From: Pseudomonas poae | GTDB lineage: Bacteria > Pseudomonadota > Gammaproteobacteria > Pseudomonadales > Pseudomonadaceae | NCBI GenBank assembly: GCA_004000515.1 | Contig: CP034537.1 | Span: 682,001-746,000, forward strand | Reading direction: 5' to 3' | DNA: 64,000 bases | Shown here: positions 8,080-19,132 of the stretch, piece by piece | Position numbering within the stretch: the stretch's first letter is position 1 | How the letters are laid out: each line of letters begins with the position of its first letter | Notes under the pieces: model-generated | What the model saw: the letters and a program-made list of their open reading frames with translations, nothing else | What the model was told of the DNA's origin: nothing | Database searches by the model: none | Position numbers and translations under genes: made by a program

Positions 8080-9297
8080 ATGAGCCATCGCTACGCACTC
8101 ATGTTCACTCAGCTGGCCTGGGCCTTGATGCTGTCGAGCTTGCCCGCAGGCGCGGCACTCGCGGCGTCGGGCAATTGCAGCGCCTTGGGCCAATTGCCCG
8201 CTGTGGTCGAAGTGGGAGAAGGCCTGCAACAAGAGCTGCAATCGCCGGTGGCAATCACACGCCTGGCCATTGGTGACCCCAAAATTGCCGACGTCCGGGT
8301 CAACGGCGACCGTAACTTCCTGCTGACCGGTGTCTCAAGCGGCGCCACCAGCCTCATGGTGTGGACGGCCTGCGCCAGCGCCCCGCGCCAGAGCATGGTG
8401 TTCGTCAAAGGCAAGGCGACTTCGGCGCTGACCAGCCTGTCGCTGTCGCCTTCGGAAGACCCAACGCTGCCCAGCCAGGTGCAAACCGATATCCGGTTTG
8501 TCGAAGTCAGCCGTACCAAGCTCAAGGAAGCCAGCACCAAATTCCTCGGCATGGGCACAAACTTTTTCCTCGGCAGCCCCAACCTGCTGTCTCCCTCGGA
8601 GAGCGTGTTCAAGCTGCCGGTTAGCACGAGCAATTTCAACGTTGGCTTCGGCGGTGGTCGTGTCAAAGCGATGATCAACGCGTTAGAACAAAGCGGTTTT
8701 GCCTACACCTTGGCGCGTCCGAGCCTGGTCGCCATGAGCGGTCAGAGCGCCACCTTCCTTGCCGGTGGTGAAGTACCGATCCCGGTGCCCAGCGCCGGTA
8801 GCGACACCATCTCCATCGAGTACAAGGAGTTCGGTATTCGCCTGACCCTCACGCCCACGGTGATCGATCGCAACCGCATCACCCTCAAGGTTGCGCCGGA
8901 GGTCAGCGAGCTCGACTACAGCAACGCGATCGCGATCCAAGGCATTCAGGTGCCGGCCCTGACCGTGCGCCGCACCGACACCAGCGTGTCCCTGGCCGAC
9001 GGCGAAAGCTTCGTGATCAGCGGCCTGATCAGTACCAATAACACCTCCACCTTCAACAAATTTCCAGGCCTGGGCGATATCCCCATCCTGGGTGCGTTTT
9101 TCCGTGATTCCACCATCAGCCGCGAAGAAAAAGAACTGCTGATGATCGTCACCCCTCACCTGGTGCAGCCGTTGGCCGCCAACGCTCAACTGCCTTCCTT
9201 ACCCGGCGAAAAACTGCGCAGCTACGACCCGAACTGGTACCGCATGTTTTTCCTGGAAAACGGTAATTTCGACCGCCGCACAGGACTGTCCCAATGA
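8080..9297 (+). CDS. rcpA: Tad secretin RcpA/CpaC
   Basis: Outer-membrane pore for the Flp pilus, 405 aa and intact. A signal peptide is followed by a BON-like/N1 region (VNGDRNFLLTGVSSGATSLMVW) and the secretin domain (about residues 165-380). Typical secretin stretches include GGEVPIPVP, EYKEFGIRLTLTPTVID, DTSVSLADGESFVISGL and FPGLGDIPILGAFFR. The ATG at 8080 has AAGGA eight bases upstream. The stop overlaps the tadZ start (ATGA at 9294), indicating coupled translation. Confidence 0.92.
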   Translation: MSHRYALMFTQLAWALMLSSLPAGAALAASGNCSALGQLPAVVEVGEGLQQELQSPVAITRLAIGDPKIADVRVNGDRNFLLTGVSSGATSLMVWTACASAPRQSMVFVKGKATSALTSLSLSPSEDPTLPSQVQTDIRFVEVSRTKLKEASTKFLGMGTNFFLGSPNLLSPSESVFKLPVSTSNFNVGFGGGRVKAMINALEQSGFAYTLARPSLVAMSGQSATFLAGGEVPIPVPSAGSDTISIEYKEFGIRLTLTPTVIDRNRITLKVAPEVSELDYSNAIAIQGIQVPALTVRRTDTSVSLADGESFVISGLISTNNTSTFNKFPGLGDIPILGAFFRDSTISREEKELLMIVTPHLVQPLAANAQLPSLPGEKLRSYDPNWYRMFFLENGNFDRRTGLSQ

Positions 9298-10485
9298 GCG
9301 ATAGCCTGAGCCAAACCTTCCTCGCGATTACCCGCAACACCACCGACCTTGAGTGGCTGCAGGGCGCGCTCGCGCCCCTTGGCCAGGTTGTCAGCGTGGG
9401 TACCGGCAGCCTGGACGAACTGCTGGCGCTGGCAGATGTAACCTTCGCCAACCTGGTGTTCGTCGGCCTGGACCGTGAAAACGTCGTCGCCCAAAGCGCA
9501 TTGATCGAAGGCGCGCTGGAGGCCAAGCCGATGCTCGCCGTGGTCGCCCTGGGCGATGGCATGGACAACCAGCTCGTACTGAACGCCATGCGCGCCGGCG
9601 CCCGAGATTTCGTGGCCTATGGTTCGCGTTCCAGCGAAGTCGCGGGCCTGGTACGACGCCTGAGCAAGCGCCTGCCTCCCGTCACCTCGAACGCGCACCT
9701 GGGTGGCCTGACGGTGCTGTATTGCACCCAAAGCAACGCCGATGGCGCAATGTTGGCAACCCACCTGGCCATGGTGGTGCAAAAAGCGGACAACAGACCC
9801 TGCTGCTGGACTTGGGTCTTCCGCGCAGCGACAGCCTTGCCCTGCTGGGCCTGGAGAGCACCTTCAATTTCGGCGATGCCCTGCGGCACTTGCGTCGCCT
9901 CGACACCACCCTGATCAACAGCGCCTTCACCACCGCCCAGGATGGCCTGCGTATCCTGGCGTACGCCACCGGTGACGAGCCACTCAAACTCACCAGTGCT
10001 GCCGAGCTGTTCATGTTGCTCAGCGCCCTGCGCCAACACTTCCAGCACATCGTCGTCAACATCACCGGGCAACCGGACAGCGAGGCTCTGCGCACGTTTG
10101 TCAGCCACTGCGACAAGCTGCTGTGGTGCACCGACCAGAGCGTGCTGGACTGCCGTCGCAACCTGGCCGTGCTTAACCGCTGGCGTGACAAAGGCATGAA
10201 GCTTGAGCACGCCAAGCTGGTGGTGGATCGCTACATCAAGTCCTGTGCGCCCGACACAGAGGCGCTGGAAAAAAGCTACGGCCTTGAATGCGTCGCCGTG
10301 CTTCCCCTGGCCGCCGAGCTGCGCCTGAACGTGAAGAACCAGGGCCAGACCTTGTTTGCCCTGGCCCCCGCGAGCCCTTGACCCAAGCCGTACGCACCTT
10401 GGGTGAGCGCCTGGCAAAACGCTCCGAAGGCATGGAGAAACCGTCCATGCGCTGGTTTGAACGCTTCCTGGGGTCAGGACGATGA
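9294..10485 (+). CDS. tadZ: Pilus localization protein TadZ/CpaE, two frameshifts
   Basis: Reassembled length 397 aa, normal for TadZ. It has an N-terminal receiver-like domain without the usual phosphorylation site context, then a MinD/ParA-like ATPase-type domain (TLLLDLGLPRSDSLALLGL and HIVVNITGQPDSEAL are the recognisable strands). The frame breaks near 9785-9789 (VVQKAGQQTLLL restored) and in a C5 run at 10365-10369 (LALAPREPLTQAV restored). Both need one added base. Overlaps rcpA by 4 bases and tadA by 4 bases. TadZ positions the Tad machine at the pole in other bacteria. Confidence 0.85.
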
Positions 10486-11753
10486 ACGGCGAAAAACTGT
10501 TTGGCGGCCCCGCCCGCACGGCGGGAGGCAATAGCGATCACGATGGCCTGAAACTGGTGCTGCATCGCTACATCATCGACGCCATCGAGGAGTCGGGTAA
10601 AAACCTGCTGGAAGGCACGCGCCAATCCCTCGCGCAATTTGTCATCGACAAAGTGTCCGAGTACATCACGCGCATGCGCCTGGCGATTTCGCGCTATGAA
10701 ATGGAACGCCTGGCCGAGGAGATCGTCGACGAACTCACCGGTTTCGGCCCCTTGGAAGTGCTGCTGCGCGACCCGTCGGTGACCGAGATTCTGGTCAACG
10801 GCCCGCACCGGGTCTTTATCGAGCGCGATGGCCTGCTGCACCAAAGTGACCTGCGCTTTATCGACGACCACCATGTGGAACGCGTGATGCAACGCATCCT
10901 CGCGCCGCTGGGCCGACGCCTGGACGAGTCGTCGCCCATGGTGGATGCGCGCTTGCCTGACGGTAGCCGGGTCAACGCGATTATCCCGCCCATTGCCCTG
11001 GATGGGCCCTGCCTGTCGATTCGGAAGTTCCGCAAGGACATGCTCAAAAGCAGTGACCTGGTGGCCATGCAGACCATCGACCACAGCATTTTCGAATTCT
11101 TCCAGGAGGCCGTGGGCAAGCGCTGCAACATCCTGATCAGCGGCGGTACCGGCACTGGCAAGACCACCTTGCTCAATATCCTCAGCCAGTTGATCAACCC
11201 CCACGAACGGCTAGTGACCATCGAAGACGTTGCCGAACTGCAACTGGGCCACCCCCACGTGGTACGCCTGGAAACTCGCCCGCCGAATGCCGAGGGTCAC
11301 GGTGAAGTAAGGTCCAGCGACCTGATCCGCAACGCCCTGCGGATGCGCCCCGACCGCATCATTCTCGGCGAGATCCGGGGCGTGGAAGTGCTCGACGTGA
11401 TGACCGCCATGAACACCGGCCACGATGGTTCGATGAGCACTGTGCACGCCAACAATGCTCAAGACGCGCTGCTGCGCCTGGAAACCCTGGTGGGCCTGAC
11501 CGGCCGAGTGATCGCGGAAAAAACCCTGCGCCAGATGATCTGCGCCGCACTGGACGTGGTGATCCAGCTGACACGCATGCCCGATGGCCGCCGTTGCGTC
11601 AGCGAAGTGGTGGAAGTGGTGGGCGTGCGTGACGACGTGTATGTCACCAACACCCTGTTCCGCCTGGACCGGCGTACCGGCTTCGGTTTCCTGCGGGAAG
11701 CGCTCAACCCGGCCGGCGACAAACTGCGCCGCGAATCGGCCTTGCAGTCATAG
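10482..11753 (+). CDS. tadA: Tad secretion ATPase TadA/CpaF
   Basis: Hexameric ATPase powering Flp pilus assembly, 423 aa and intact. Walker A is GGTGTGKT at residues 221-228. The Asp box lies in [10 protein letters not shown], Walker B in [11 protein letters not shown], and the His box follows in [14 protein letters not shown]. The N-terminal part ([20 protein letters not shown]) is typical of the CpaF/TadA family. Starts inside the tadZ stop (4-base overlap). Confidence 0.95.
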   Translation: MNGEKLFGGPARTAGGNSDHDGLKLVLHRYIIDAIEESGKNLLEGTRQSLAQFVIDKVSEYITRMRLAISRYEMERLAEEIVDELTGFGPLEVLLRDPSVTEILVNGPHRVFIERDGLLHQSDLRFIDDHHVERVMQRILAPLGRRLDESSPMVDARLPDGSRVNAIIPPIALDGPCLSIRKFRKDMLKSSDLVAMQTIDHSIFEFFQEAVGKRCNILISGGTGTGKTTLLNILSQLINPHERLVTIEDVAELQLGHPHVVRLETRPPNAEGHGEVRSSDLIRNALRMRPDRIILGEIRGVEVLDVMTAMNTGHDGSMSTVHANNAQDALLRLETLVGLTGRVIAEKTLRQMICAALDVVIQLTRMPDGRRCVSEVVEVVGVRDDVYVTNTLFRLDRRTGFGFLREALNPAGDKLRRESALQS

Positions 11754-11763
11754 GGAGCGCCAG

Positions 11764-12644
11764 ATGAAGGGACCGGTGCTGTTGCTCATCTGCCTGCTGC
11801 TGATCGGCCTGTCGTTCTGGCTGTTCCAAAATGGTCTGCGCAAGGCCCAGACCAACCGCGTGCTGGAGCGCCTGGGTGACGGTCAACCCGAAGCACATGA
11901 GCAGCAAACCACCTGGACCGGCCTTGAGCGCATGTTCCTGCGTGCCGGGCTGGGTAAACCCACCGAGCGCCTGGGCTTGTGGATCAGTGGTTGGTGGTCG
12001 GTGCCCTGTTCGGCTACCTGTTCGCCGACGGGCTGGGCCTGGTGGTGATGATCGTGTCGCCGCCTGTGGCCGTGCGCATGTACGTTGCCTGGCGTTACCA
12101 GCGCCGTGTGCAGCGCATGATTGAACAACTGCCGCAGTTGCTGGACCACAGCGTACGCAGCCTCAAGTCGGGCAGGACCCTGGCCGACGCAGTGCTGGGC
12201 GGTATCGAAAGTGTTGAAAACCCCCTCAAGGAAGCCATGGGCAGGGTGCAGCGCAACGTGCGCATGGGGGTGAGCCTGCCGGATTCGGTCAGCGACTTCG
12301 CCGAGTTCTATGAGCGCGACGAATTCCGTCTGTTTGCCCTGGGCCTGAAGGTCAACCACCGCTACGGCGGCAACGCCAGCGAGCTGCTGGAAAACCTGAT
12401 CAAGATGATTCGCGAGCGCGAACAAGGCGCCCGCCAACTCAAGGCCATGACCGGTGAAACGCGTATGACAGCCTACGTGCTGGGCGGGCTGCCGATTCTG
12501 ATTGTGGGGTACTTCATTGTCGTCAACCCGGGCTACCTGATGACCATGTGGAACGACGGCACGGGGCGCAATCTGTTGTTCGGCGCGTTGGCGATGGACG
12601 TGACAGGCACCGTCGCCATGTGGCGCATGCTGAGGAGTGTCTGA
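11764..12644 (+). CDS. tadB: Tad inner-membrane platform protein TadB, one frameshift
   Basis: Reassembled length 293 aa, normal for TadB. Begins MKGPVLLLICLLLIGL with an N-terminal membrane helix, then a GspF/T2SSF domain in the middle (MIEQLPQLLDHSVRSLKSG) and C-terminal membrane segments (YVLGGLPILIVGYFIV). The frame shifts near 11978-11990 around WISGW/LVVGALFGYLF and one added base restores it. Follows tadA by 10 bases. Pairs with TadC to form the inner-membrane platform. Confidence 0.88.
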
Positions 12645-12645
12645 G

Positions 12646-13532
12646 ATGGCCATTCTCGTCGCAGCCCTGTGCTTGCTTGCCGCTGCGGTGTTGGTAGCCG
12701 GCCAGTTGCTCGAACAGCGCCGTCGCGGGCGGCGCATCGCTGATCGCTTGCAAGGACAGATGGCCGGCACCGACAAATTCGGTTCGCTCATACGCCAACT
12801 GGGCAGCAGCAGCCTGGCACAGCGCTCAGTCAGCCTGGACAACGAGACCCAGATCCTGCTCAACCGGGTCGGTTGGCGCAAGGCCAGCCAGCGCTCGTTA
12901 TTTGCCGCATTCCAGGTCGGCGTGCCCGTTGTGCTGATGGGGCTTACAGTCCTTGGCCAGCGAGTATTTTTCCCCGAGGTTGACCCTGCCTGGATCGCCC
13001 CGATCGCTGCGCTCGGCATCGGTTACCTGCTGCCCAAGCGCGTGCTTGCCGCCGCGGCCAAACATCGCCAACAGAGCATTGCCAAGGAAATTTCTACCTT
13101 CATTCCACTGCTGCGCATCCTGTTTGAATCAGGCATGGCAGTGGAGCAATCACTGCGTGTATTGGGCAACGAAGCGCAACGCTTGCTGCCCCACCTGACC
13201 CACGAGTTGCGCCTGATCCTGGCACGCGTCGACTCCGGGCTTGAGCTGGGCGAAGAGTTGGGCAAGACCGCCCGTTTGCTCGAAGTGGACGAACTGACCG
13301 ACACCTGCGTCATCCTCCAACAACTGATCCTGCAGGGGGCGGCGCGATGAAATCGTTGCTGGCCCTCAAGCAATTGCTCGATGACCGCCGCCTGACCCGC
13401 TTGCAGGAATACATCTCGAAGATGTCGGCAAAAATGTCGGTGGTGATGATGGTGTTCCTGTTTCCAGCGTTGCTGATTGTGCTGGGCGGCCCGGCCTTTA
13501 TCGGTATCGCCCGCGCGTTGAACCACTTTTAA
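12646..13532 (+). CDS. tadC: Tad inner-membrane platform protein TadC, one frameshift
   Basis: Reassembled length 295 aa. It has an N-terminal helix (AILVAALCLLAAAVLVAG), two central hydrophobic segments, a T2SSF domain (STFIPLLRILFESGMAVEQSLRVLG) and a C-terminal helix (VVMMVFLFPALLIVLGGP). The G5 run at 13335-13339 lacks one base; adding it joins LQQLILQG to AAMKSLLALKQLL and gives the normal C-terminus. The ATG at 12646 follows AGGAG and abuts tadB. Confidence 0.88.
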
Positions 13533-13542
13533 GGAGATGTCG

Positions 13543-14254
13543 ATGAAAGCATTGATTGCCGGCCTCGCCCTGCTGATGCTCGGCGGTTGCGCCACCAACG
13601 GCCAATCACCCTGGGCAGCCTTTGGCTCACCCGGCAGTTGCAGCAAGCCGAGCTCAGACCAGGATCTGGCACTGAACCTGGCCGACGACATGGCCAACGA
13701 AGGCAAGCTGCACGCCAGCCTGGCCAACCTGGAAAGCCTGCCGGACGCGTTGCCTCAGGTGCGCCAGCGCAAGGCGCGCGCCTATCGATTGCTGGGCCGC
13801 AGCGAGGCCGAGCCGTTGTACCGCAGCCTGCTGGGCACCTGCATGACCGCCGAGGGCGAGCATGGCCTGGGGCAACTGGCGGCCGCCAGGGGCGACAACG
13901 TCCAAGCCATGACCCATATGCAACGTGCGGCGCAGCTGGCCCCCACCGATGAAAAAAATCCGCAATGACCTGGGGGTGGTGTACCTCAATCAACTGCGCC
14001 TGGAAGACGCACGCTTCGAATTCATGACCGCCATCGAGCTCAAGCAGGACGACCCGCTGGCCGCCATCAACCTGGTCACTCTGCTGATCTATCAGAATGA
14101 TTGGGGGCAGGCGGCAAAAGTGGTCAGCCAAGTGGGCCTGAGCCCGGCGCAAGTCACCGATGCCCAGTCACGCGCGGCGCAACTCAGGGGCACTCGTACT
14201 GCAACGCGCAAAGTGGCGGCGGTCAGCGATGCGCTGCCGGCGATGATGAAGTAA
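13543..14254 (+). CDS. tadD: Tad pilus lipoprotein TadD (TPR), one frameshift
   Basis: About 236 aa when repaired. Lipoprotein signal peptide with lipobox LGGC, followed by tetratricopeptide-like helices (LASLANLESLPDALPQVRQRKARAYRLLGRS is one such stretch, given here in part: LPQVRQRKARAYRLLG). The A7 run at 13952-13958 carries one base too many; six A gives PTDEKIRNDLGVVYL and a continuous TPR region. The second ATG (13543) is chosen because AAGGAG touches the first ATG. TadD is thought to help secretin placement. Confidence 0.86.
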
Positions 14255-14264
14255 GGAGTCGATG

Positions 14265-14542
14265 ATGAAAGCCCATTACCTTGTTTGCCTGGCGCTGTTG
14301 CCACTGTCGGCTTCGGCCATCGAGCCGGGGCCCTCGTCCCCGCAGCAAGCTCAAACGGAAAAATGGCTCACGCTGCAGATCAAAGGAGGTGCCGCCTCGC
14401 CAATCCCACAAAAACCACTCCCGCAGAGCGGGAGCAGGCATTGCAACGCTGGCTGAACAGCAATAAGTACCCTATCCCACAGTACTTTGAGCAGAAGGTC
14501 GGCGGAAACGCCTCAAGCGGTGGCAGTAGCAGCAGTAATTAA
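14265..14542 (+). CDS. Small exported DUF3613-type protein of the Tad locus, one frameshift
   Basis: About 92 aa after repair. A cleavable signal peptide (KAHYLVCLALLPLSASA) is followed by a charged region with ERE..LQRWL..NKYPIPQYF and a Ser/Gly/Asn tail. The A5 run at 14410-14414 lacks one base. Small DUF3613 proteins sit at the end of tad operons in Pseudomonas and relatives (recall of family context). The second of two adjacent ATG codons is chosen because AAGGAG is six bases upstream. Role unknown; periplasmic location likely. Confidence 0.7.
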
Positions 14543-14549
14543 TGCGCCG

Positions 14550-15319
14550 TCACCGCTGGCGCATCGCCGAGTTGCTGGGCGACAGCGCCAGCGCCAACTG
14601 GGTGCGGTTATGCATATGGGTCAGGCGCAGCACTTGGGACACATACAACTTGACCGTGTTCTCGGTGATCCCCAACTCACAGGCGATCTGGTAGTTGGTC
14701 TGGCCCTTGCCCACCAGGCGCGCGACGTCGAGCTGGCGTGGCGACAATTGATTGAAAATCGACGGTATTTCCAACGGCCCCGCATCGTCTGCCGATATGT
14801 CTGCGTCACTGTCCTGCAAAGGGCTGCGACGGACTTTGTCGAGGTCCTGGTACAAGTCGTTGATGGATTCGGACAGGTACTGCAATTTCTGGTTCAAATG
14901 CCCCAGTTGCAGCTCTTTTGCCGTTCTTCGAGTGCCGCTTCCTGGCGTTGCAGGCCTTCGAGCAATTCCTCGAGGTTGATGGGCTTCTGGTAGTAGTCCG
15001 AAATCCCTGCACGCAGCGCCTTGATCACGTCCTGTTTGTCGGCACGGCCAGTCAGCATGATCGCTTCGAAAGCGCGCTGCTTGCCCGCGACCTTCTGCAT
15101 GGCCTGGACCAACTCGATACCGTCCATGTCCGGCATGTGCAGGTCACACAGCACCAGGCCGATCTCAGTGTCTTCACTGAAACGCTGCAAGGCGTGCCGG
15201 CTGGACTCACAAGGGACACAGCGGTAACCGCTGCCTTCGAGAAACTCACAGAGCTCTTCCACGATCAGGGGTTGATCGTCGACCACGAGCACTTTTACCG
15301 CCGATGTAAGCTTGTTCAC
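14550..15319 (-). CDS. pprB: Response regulator PprB, one frameshift
   Basis: LuxR-type DNA-binding response regulator, about 256 aa after repair. N-terminal REC domain: VLVVDDQ, phospho-acceptor Asp in LVLCDLHMPDMDG, Lys in YYQKPI. A coiled-coil linker follows, then a GerE/LuxR helix-turn-helix (LSPRQLDVARLVGKGQTNYQ, then ITENTVKLYVSQVLR). A base is missing near 14914-14919; adding it joins ERQKE to LQLGHLNQKLQ. The start is GTG at 15319. In P. aeruginosa PprB activates flp-tad, CupE fimbriae and the adhesin BapA, with PprA as its cognate sensor. Convergent with the tad operon. Confidence 0.9.
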
Positions 15320-15444
15320 TCGCTACTCCATGCCTGGCTAGCCAAAGATTTGACCGATCCTTTTGACGAAGAATCCTATACATCTACTCAATAAACGTAG
15401 ACCTACTTTCCGACTATGTACATAGCGATAGAGGCCTTGTGCGA

Positions 15445-15894
15445 CTAATGGATCCAAAGCCAGGACGCGATGAAACCTGTCAATAAATACGGCGCAAATG
15501 GCTGCTTTATTGACGCCTGATCGGGTTGATGTGCAACACGTGCGCTAAGCCCTTGACGCATAACAATCCACACGCACATCGCCACTGCAGAACCGATCAA
15601 CGACCACAGCAAATACTCGGTATGAGTGGCCAACCCCAATGCGGCCAACAGCTTCACATCACCCGCGCCAAAGCGGCCCAGCGCATAGCCCGGCAAACCC
15701 AGCAGCAAGGCCAGGGCAAACGCCCAGCCGCCGTCGCTGGCAGGCGCGCCGATCCAGGTAACGCCCACCCACAACAGGTAGATCAAGGCGAGAAGGCCTC
15801 CACCAAGGGTGAGTACATTGGCGATTTGCCGCTGACGCATATCCTGCAACGCGCAGAGCGCCAGCCAGAACACGATTACCAAGCCTTGGGTCAC
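15445..15894 (-). CDS. fppA: A24 prepilin peptidase FppA
   Basis: Short membrane aspartyl peptidase, 149 aa, lacking the N-terminal methylase domain, as expected for Tad-type peptidases. The two catalytic Asp are in LQDMRQRQIANVL and in the GXGD motif FGAGDVKLLAALG. About five to six hydrophobic segments. Cleaves Flp and probably the TadE-like pseudopilin encoded divergently at 15967. The start is GTG at 15894, preceded by GGGATG. Confidence 0.9.
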   Translation of the reverse strand: MTQGLVIVFWLALCALQDMRQRQIANVLTLGGGLLALIYLLWVGVTWIGAPASDGGWAFALALLLGLPGYALGRFGAGDVKLLAALGLATHTEYLLWSLIGSAVAMCVWIVMRQGLSARVAHQPDQASIKQPFAPYLLTGFIASWLWIH

Positions 15895-15966
15895 GTAAAA
15901 AACATCCCTTTTCGCCGAATGATTCTATGCTGATATCAAGTAGTAGCCGTCAGGGTAGACGCAGTC

Positions 15967-16410
15967 ATGAAAACAGGCCTCCCTAGAAAGCAGAAAGGTG
16001 CTGCGGCGATTGAATTCGCCCTGGTCTTCGGGATTTTTTTCGCCGTGTTCTATGGCCTCGTCAGCTATAGCCTGCCGCTGCTGCTGATGCAGTCGTTCAA
16101 CCAGGCAGCGGCAGAGGCCGTGCGTCAGGCCATGTCGGTCGACCCGGTTACCGCGGGCACCGCGTACCCTACACAACTCACTGCGCGGGCGAAAAACACG
16201 GCAATCACTCAGTTGAGTTGGATTCCCACCAGCTTCCAGTTTTCTCCGGACTTCATCACCGCGACCTACGTTGGCACCACGTTGACCGTGGCCATCACCT
16301 ACCCCTCCAGCAACCTCTACTCGGTGTTTCCGGCGCTGGTGATTCCCGGCGTAGGCACCGTACCGAACCTGCCAACCAACCTCGCCGCCCGTTCGAGTGT
16401 TCAATTTTGA
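15967..16410 (+). CDS. TadE-like pseudopilin
   Basis: 147 aa. A short basic N-terminus precedes KGAAAIEFALVFGIFFAVFY, the prepilin-like cleavage motif and hydrophobic helix of TadE/TadF proteins. The rest is a small soluble domain ending in SSVQF. The stop overlaps the likely TTG start of pprA. Divergent from fppA with a 72-base gap. Minor pilins of this kind are required for Tad pilus assembly in other bacteria. Confidence 0.85.
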   Translation: MKTGLPRKQKGAAAIEFALVFGIFFAVFYGLVSYSLPLLLMQSFNQAAAEAVRQAMSVDPVTAGTAYPTQLTARAKNTAITQLSWIPTSFQFSPDFITATYVGTTLTVAITYPSSNLYSVFPALVIPGVGTVPNLPTNLAARSSVQF

Positions 16411-19132
16411 CTACTGGGGACAACCTCTTCGGACGCCTGCTGGGTCGCACCAGTGCCATGCCCGCTGATACGGCCGTGGCGAACCTCACTGGCCTGCAAC
16501 TACAACTGGATCATCTGGGCCGGGTCGTGACTGTCAACGGTACCCTGCGCTCGCAACTTGCCTCGCACCTGGCGGGTGACGCTCGGCCATTATTGCGTGA
16601 GTTGTTGTGCGCCAGCAGCGCCCTGAGCGTCGAAGGGTCACCCGCTGACTGGCAGCGCCAAGGCCTGGACCTGGACTTTCGTGGCGCTGCTGATCAGGTG
16701 CTGCACACCCGTGGCTGGGTCGAGCCCGACGGCGACCACTGGACCCTGCGCCTGGTGGATGTCAGCGACCTGCTGGCGGGTCGGCAATTGGCGGGGCACC
16801 GCGAGCAGAACCATCAGCTGTCCAGCCAGATGAGCGAACAACTGCGCGTTTGCACCCTCAGTCGCCTGCCAGACGTTCTCAACGAACATCTCGCCAGCCT
16901 GGCCCAACGCTGGCGCATCCCCTGTGTGGCCATGGCGTTGCTCGATGAGGATGACCAGGGTTGGCGGATCTACGGCCAATACACCGCCCACGACGCTCCG
17001 GCCTTGTGGCAAACCGGCCAACGCCTGGGGACAGGCCTGGACAGCGTCAATGGAAACGCACCGCTGAGCCTCGCCCAAGGTCGCAGCGACAACCCGCGCC
17101 TGCAAAGCGTGTTCGGCAATGCCGACGGTTTTTGGTGCCCTACCGCGACGGCCAAGGCATCGCGGCCTGGCTGCTATGCGGCGTCTACAGCACGCAATCA
17201 CAGACCAGTGAACGCGACTGGCTTAACCTCACCGCCGCCCTCGCCGCTCCGCTGCTGGGCCGCCTGCGCGAGCAACGCCATCATCAGCAACTGGAGCGGG
17301 TCGAGGCCTTGCAGGGCTTGCTCGGCACAGGGTGGTGGGAGTTGCTGCCGGCCACCCAGGAAATCCAGCTCGCACCGCAACTGCAGCGTAGCTTGAGCCA
17401 GGACGACGGCGCCACCCGCCAACCGCTGAGCCTTTGGCTGGAGTTGATCCACCCCGCCGACCGCCAGGAACTCAACAGCCGCCTGCAAGACCTTCAAGCC
17501 CTGGGCAAACCCTTGCTGACCAGCGTGCGCCTGCAACGCAGCGACGCCGACCACAACCCCATCTGGTACCGCGTGCAAGGCCAGGTACTGGGCGTTGGCG
17601 ACAGCCGCCGTTGGATCGGCTTCATGCTCGACATCAGCGACATCAAGAACCAGCAACTGCAAGCTGCCGCCGCCCATGCCCGCCTGGCTAACCTGATCGC
17701 CAGCTCCCCGGCGGTTATCTATGTGCAGCGCTACGTCAGCGGCGCCCTGCACCCGGCTTTTTTCAGTGACAGCCTGCTGCCGTTATTGGGCTGGACCCTG
17801 GCCGATTGCGACCACGCCGGCCTGGCCTCACTGATCCACCCCGACGACCGCGACCTCTATTTTGAACGCACCCGCCAACTGCTGCGCGAAGGCAGCGTGC
17901 GCAGCCGCTACCGCGTGCGCGACAAACAAGGCAATTACCATTGGTTGCTGGACGAAGCCAAATTGCTGCGTGACGACCTCGGCTTGCCAGTGGAAGCCGT
18001 GGGGCTGTGGCTGGACGTCACCGACGCGACCCTGGCCGCCGAGCAGGTCAAGCAAAGCGAAGAGCGCTACCGCATCCTGGTAGAGGACTCGCCGGCGATG
18101 ATCTGCCGTTACCAACCCGACCTCACGCTGACCTTTGGCAACACGCCGCTGGCCAATTACCTGGAATGCCTGCCCGCCCAACTTCCCGGCCTGAACCTGG
18201 GCCACTGGCTGTCGGACGAACAACGCCAGGCCTTTGTACAGCGCATCAGCCAACTGAGCGTGGAGTTTCCCGTCAGCACTGCCGAAATCAGCCTGCAGCT
18301 GCCCGGTCGCGAACATGCCTGGTGGGTGTGGTCGGATCGCGGCGTGTTCGACGAACACGGCGCGTTGGTGGAAGTGCAAGCCGTGGGCCGCGACAACACC
18401 GAAGTGCGTCGTTCCCAGCAGCAACTGACCCAAAGCGCCAAGATGGCCACCCTAGGAGAAATGGCGACCGGCCTCGCCCATGAGATCAACCAACCGCTAA
18501 ACGTGATGCGCATGGCCATCGTCAATGTGCTCAAGCGCCTGAGCAACGGTGACGCGCAGATCGACTACCTCACCGAAAAGCTCCAACGCATCGATGCACA
18601 GGTCCAGCGCGCCGCACGGGTGGTGGACCATATGCGCGTGTTTGGCCGCCGCTCGGAAATCGAACGACACCCCTTCGACCCGGCCCAGGCAGTGGAAGGC
18701 ACGCTGTCGCTGCTCAGCGAGGGCCTAAAGGGTAAAGGCGTGGAGGTGCGCCTGACGCCGGCGGACTTTTCGGTGCAGGTCATCGGTTACGCCGACCAGT
18801 TGGAACAAGTGCTGATCAACCTGATGGTCAACGCCCGCGACGCGCTGCTCAGCCAACGGGAAAAACAACCGGATTTGCGCCCATGGATCGCCGTCCACAC
18901 CGAACACGACAGCCGCCACGTGCGCATCTGGGTCGAGGACAACGGTGGCGGCATCGACCCGCGCTTGCTGGAGCGGATATTCGAGCCGTTCTTCACCACC
19001 AAGCCGATTGGCGTGGGCACCGGGCTGGGGTTGTCGGTGAGCTACGGCATTGTGGAAAACATGGGCGGACGCCTGAGTGTCAGCAATGGAGAGGACGGCG
19101 CGCAGTTTTGTGTGGAGCTGCCCGTTAGCTAG
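16407..19132 (+). CDS. pprA: Sensor histidine kinase PprA, one frameshift
   Basis: About 908 aa after repair. The N-terminal half has a GAF-like region, then PAS domains (SRRWIGFMLDISDIKNQQLQ, AVGLWLDVTDATLAAEQ and VQAVGRDNTEVRRSQQQL end successive PAS/PAC units). A HisKA domain (GEMATGLAHEINQPLN, His about residue 692) and an HATPase domain (LINLMVNARDAL, VEDNGGGID, GVGTGLGLSVSYGIVE) follow. No transmembrane segment is evident, so it is probably cytoplasmic. The T5 run at 17129-17133 lacks one base; the repaired sequence reads ADGFLVPYRDG. TTG 16407 is chosen because it overlaps the preceding stop and gives near-normal PprA length; ATG 16458 is the alternative. Confidence 0.87.
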
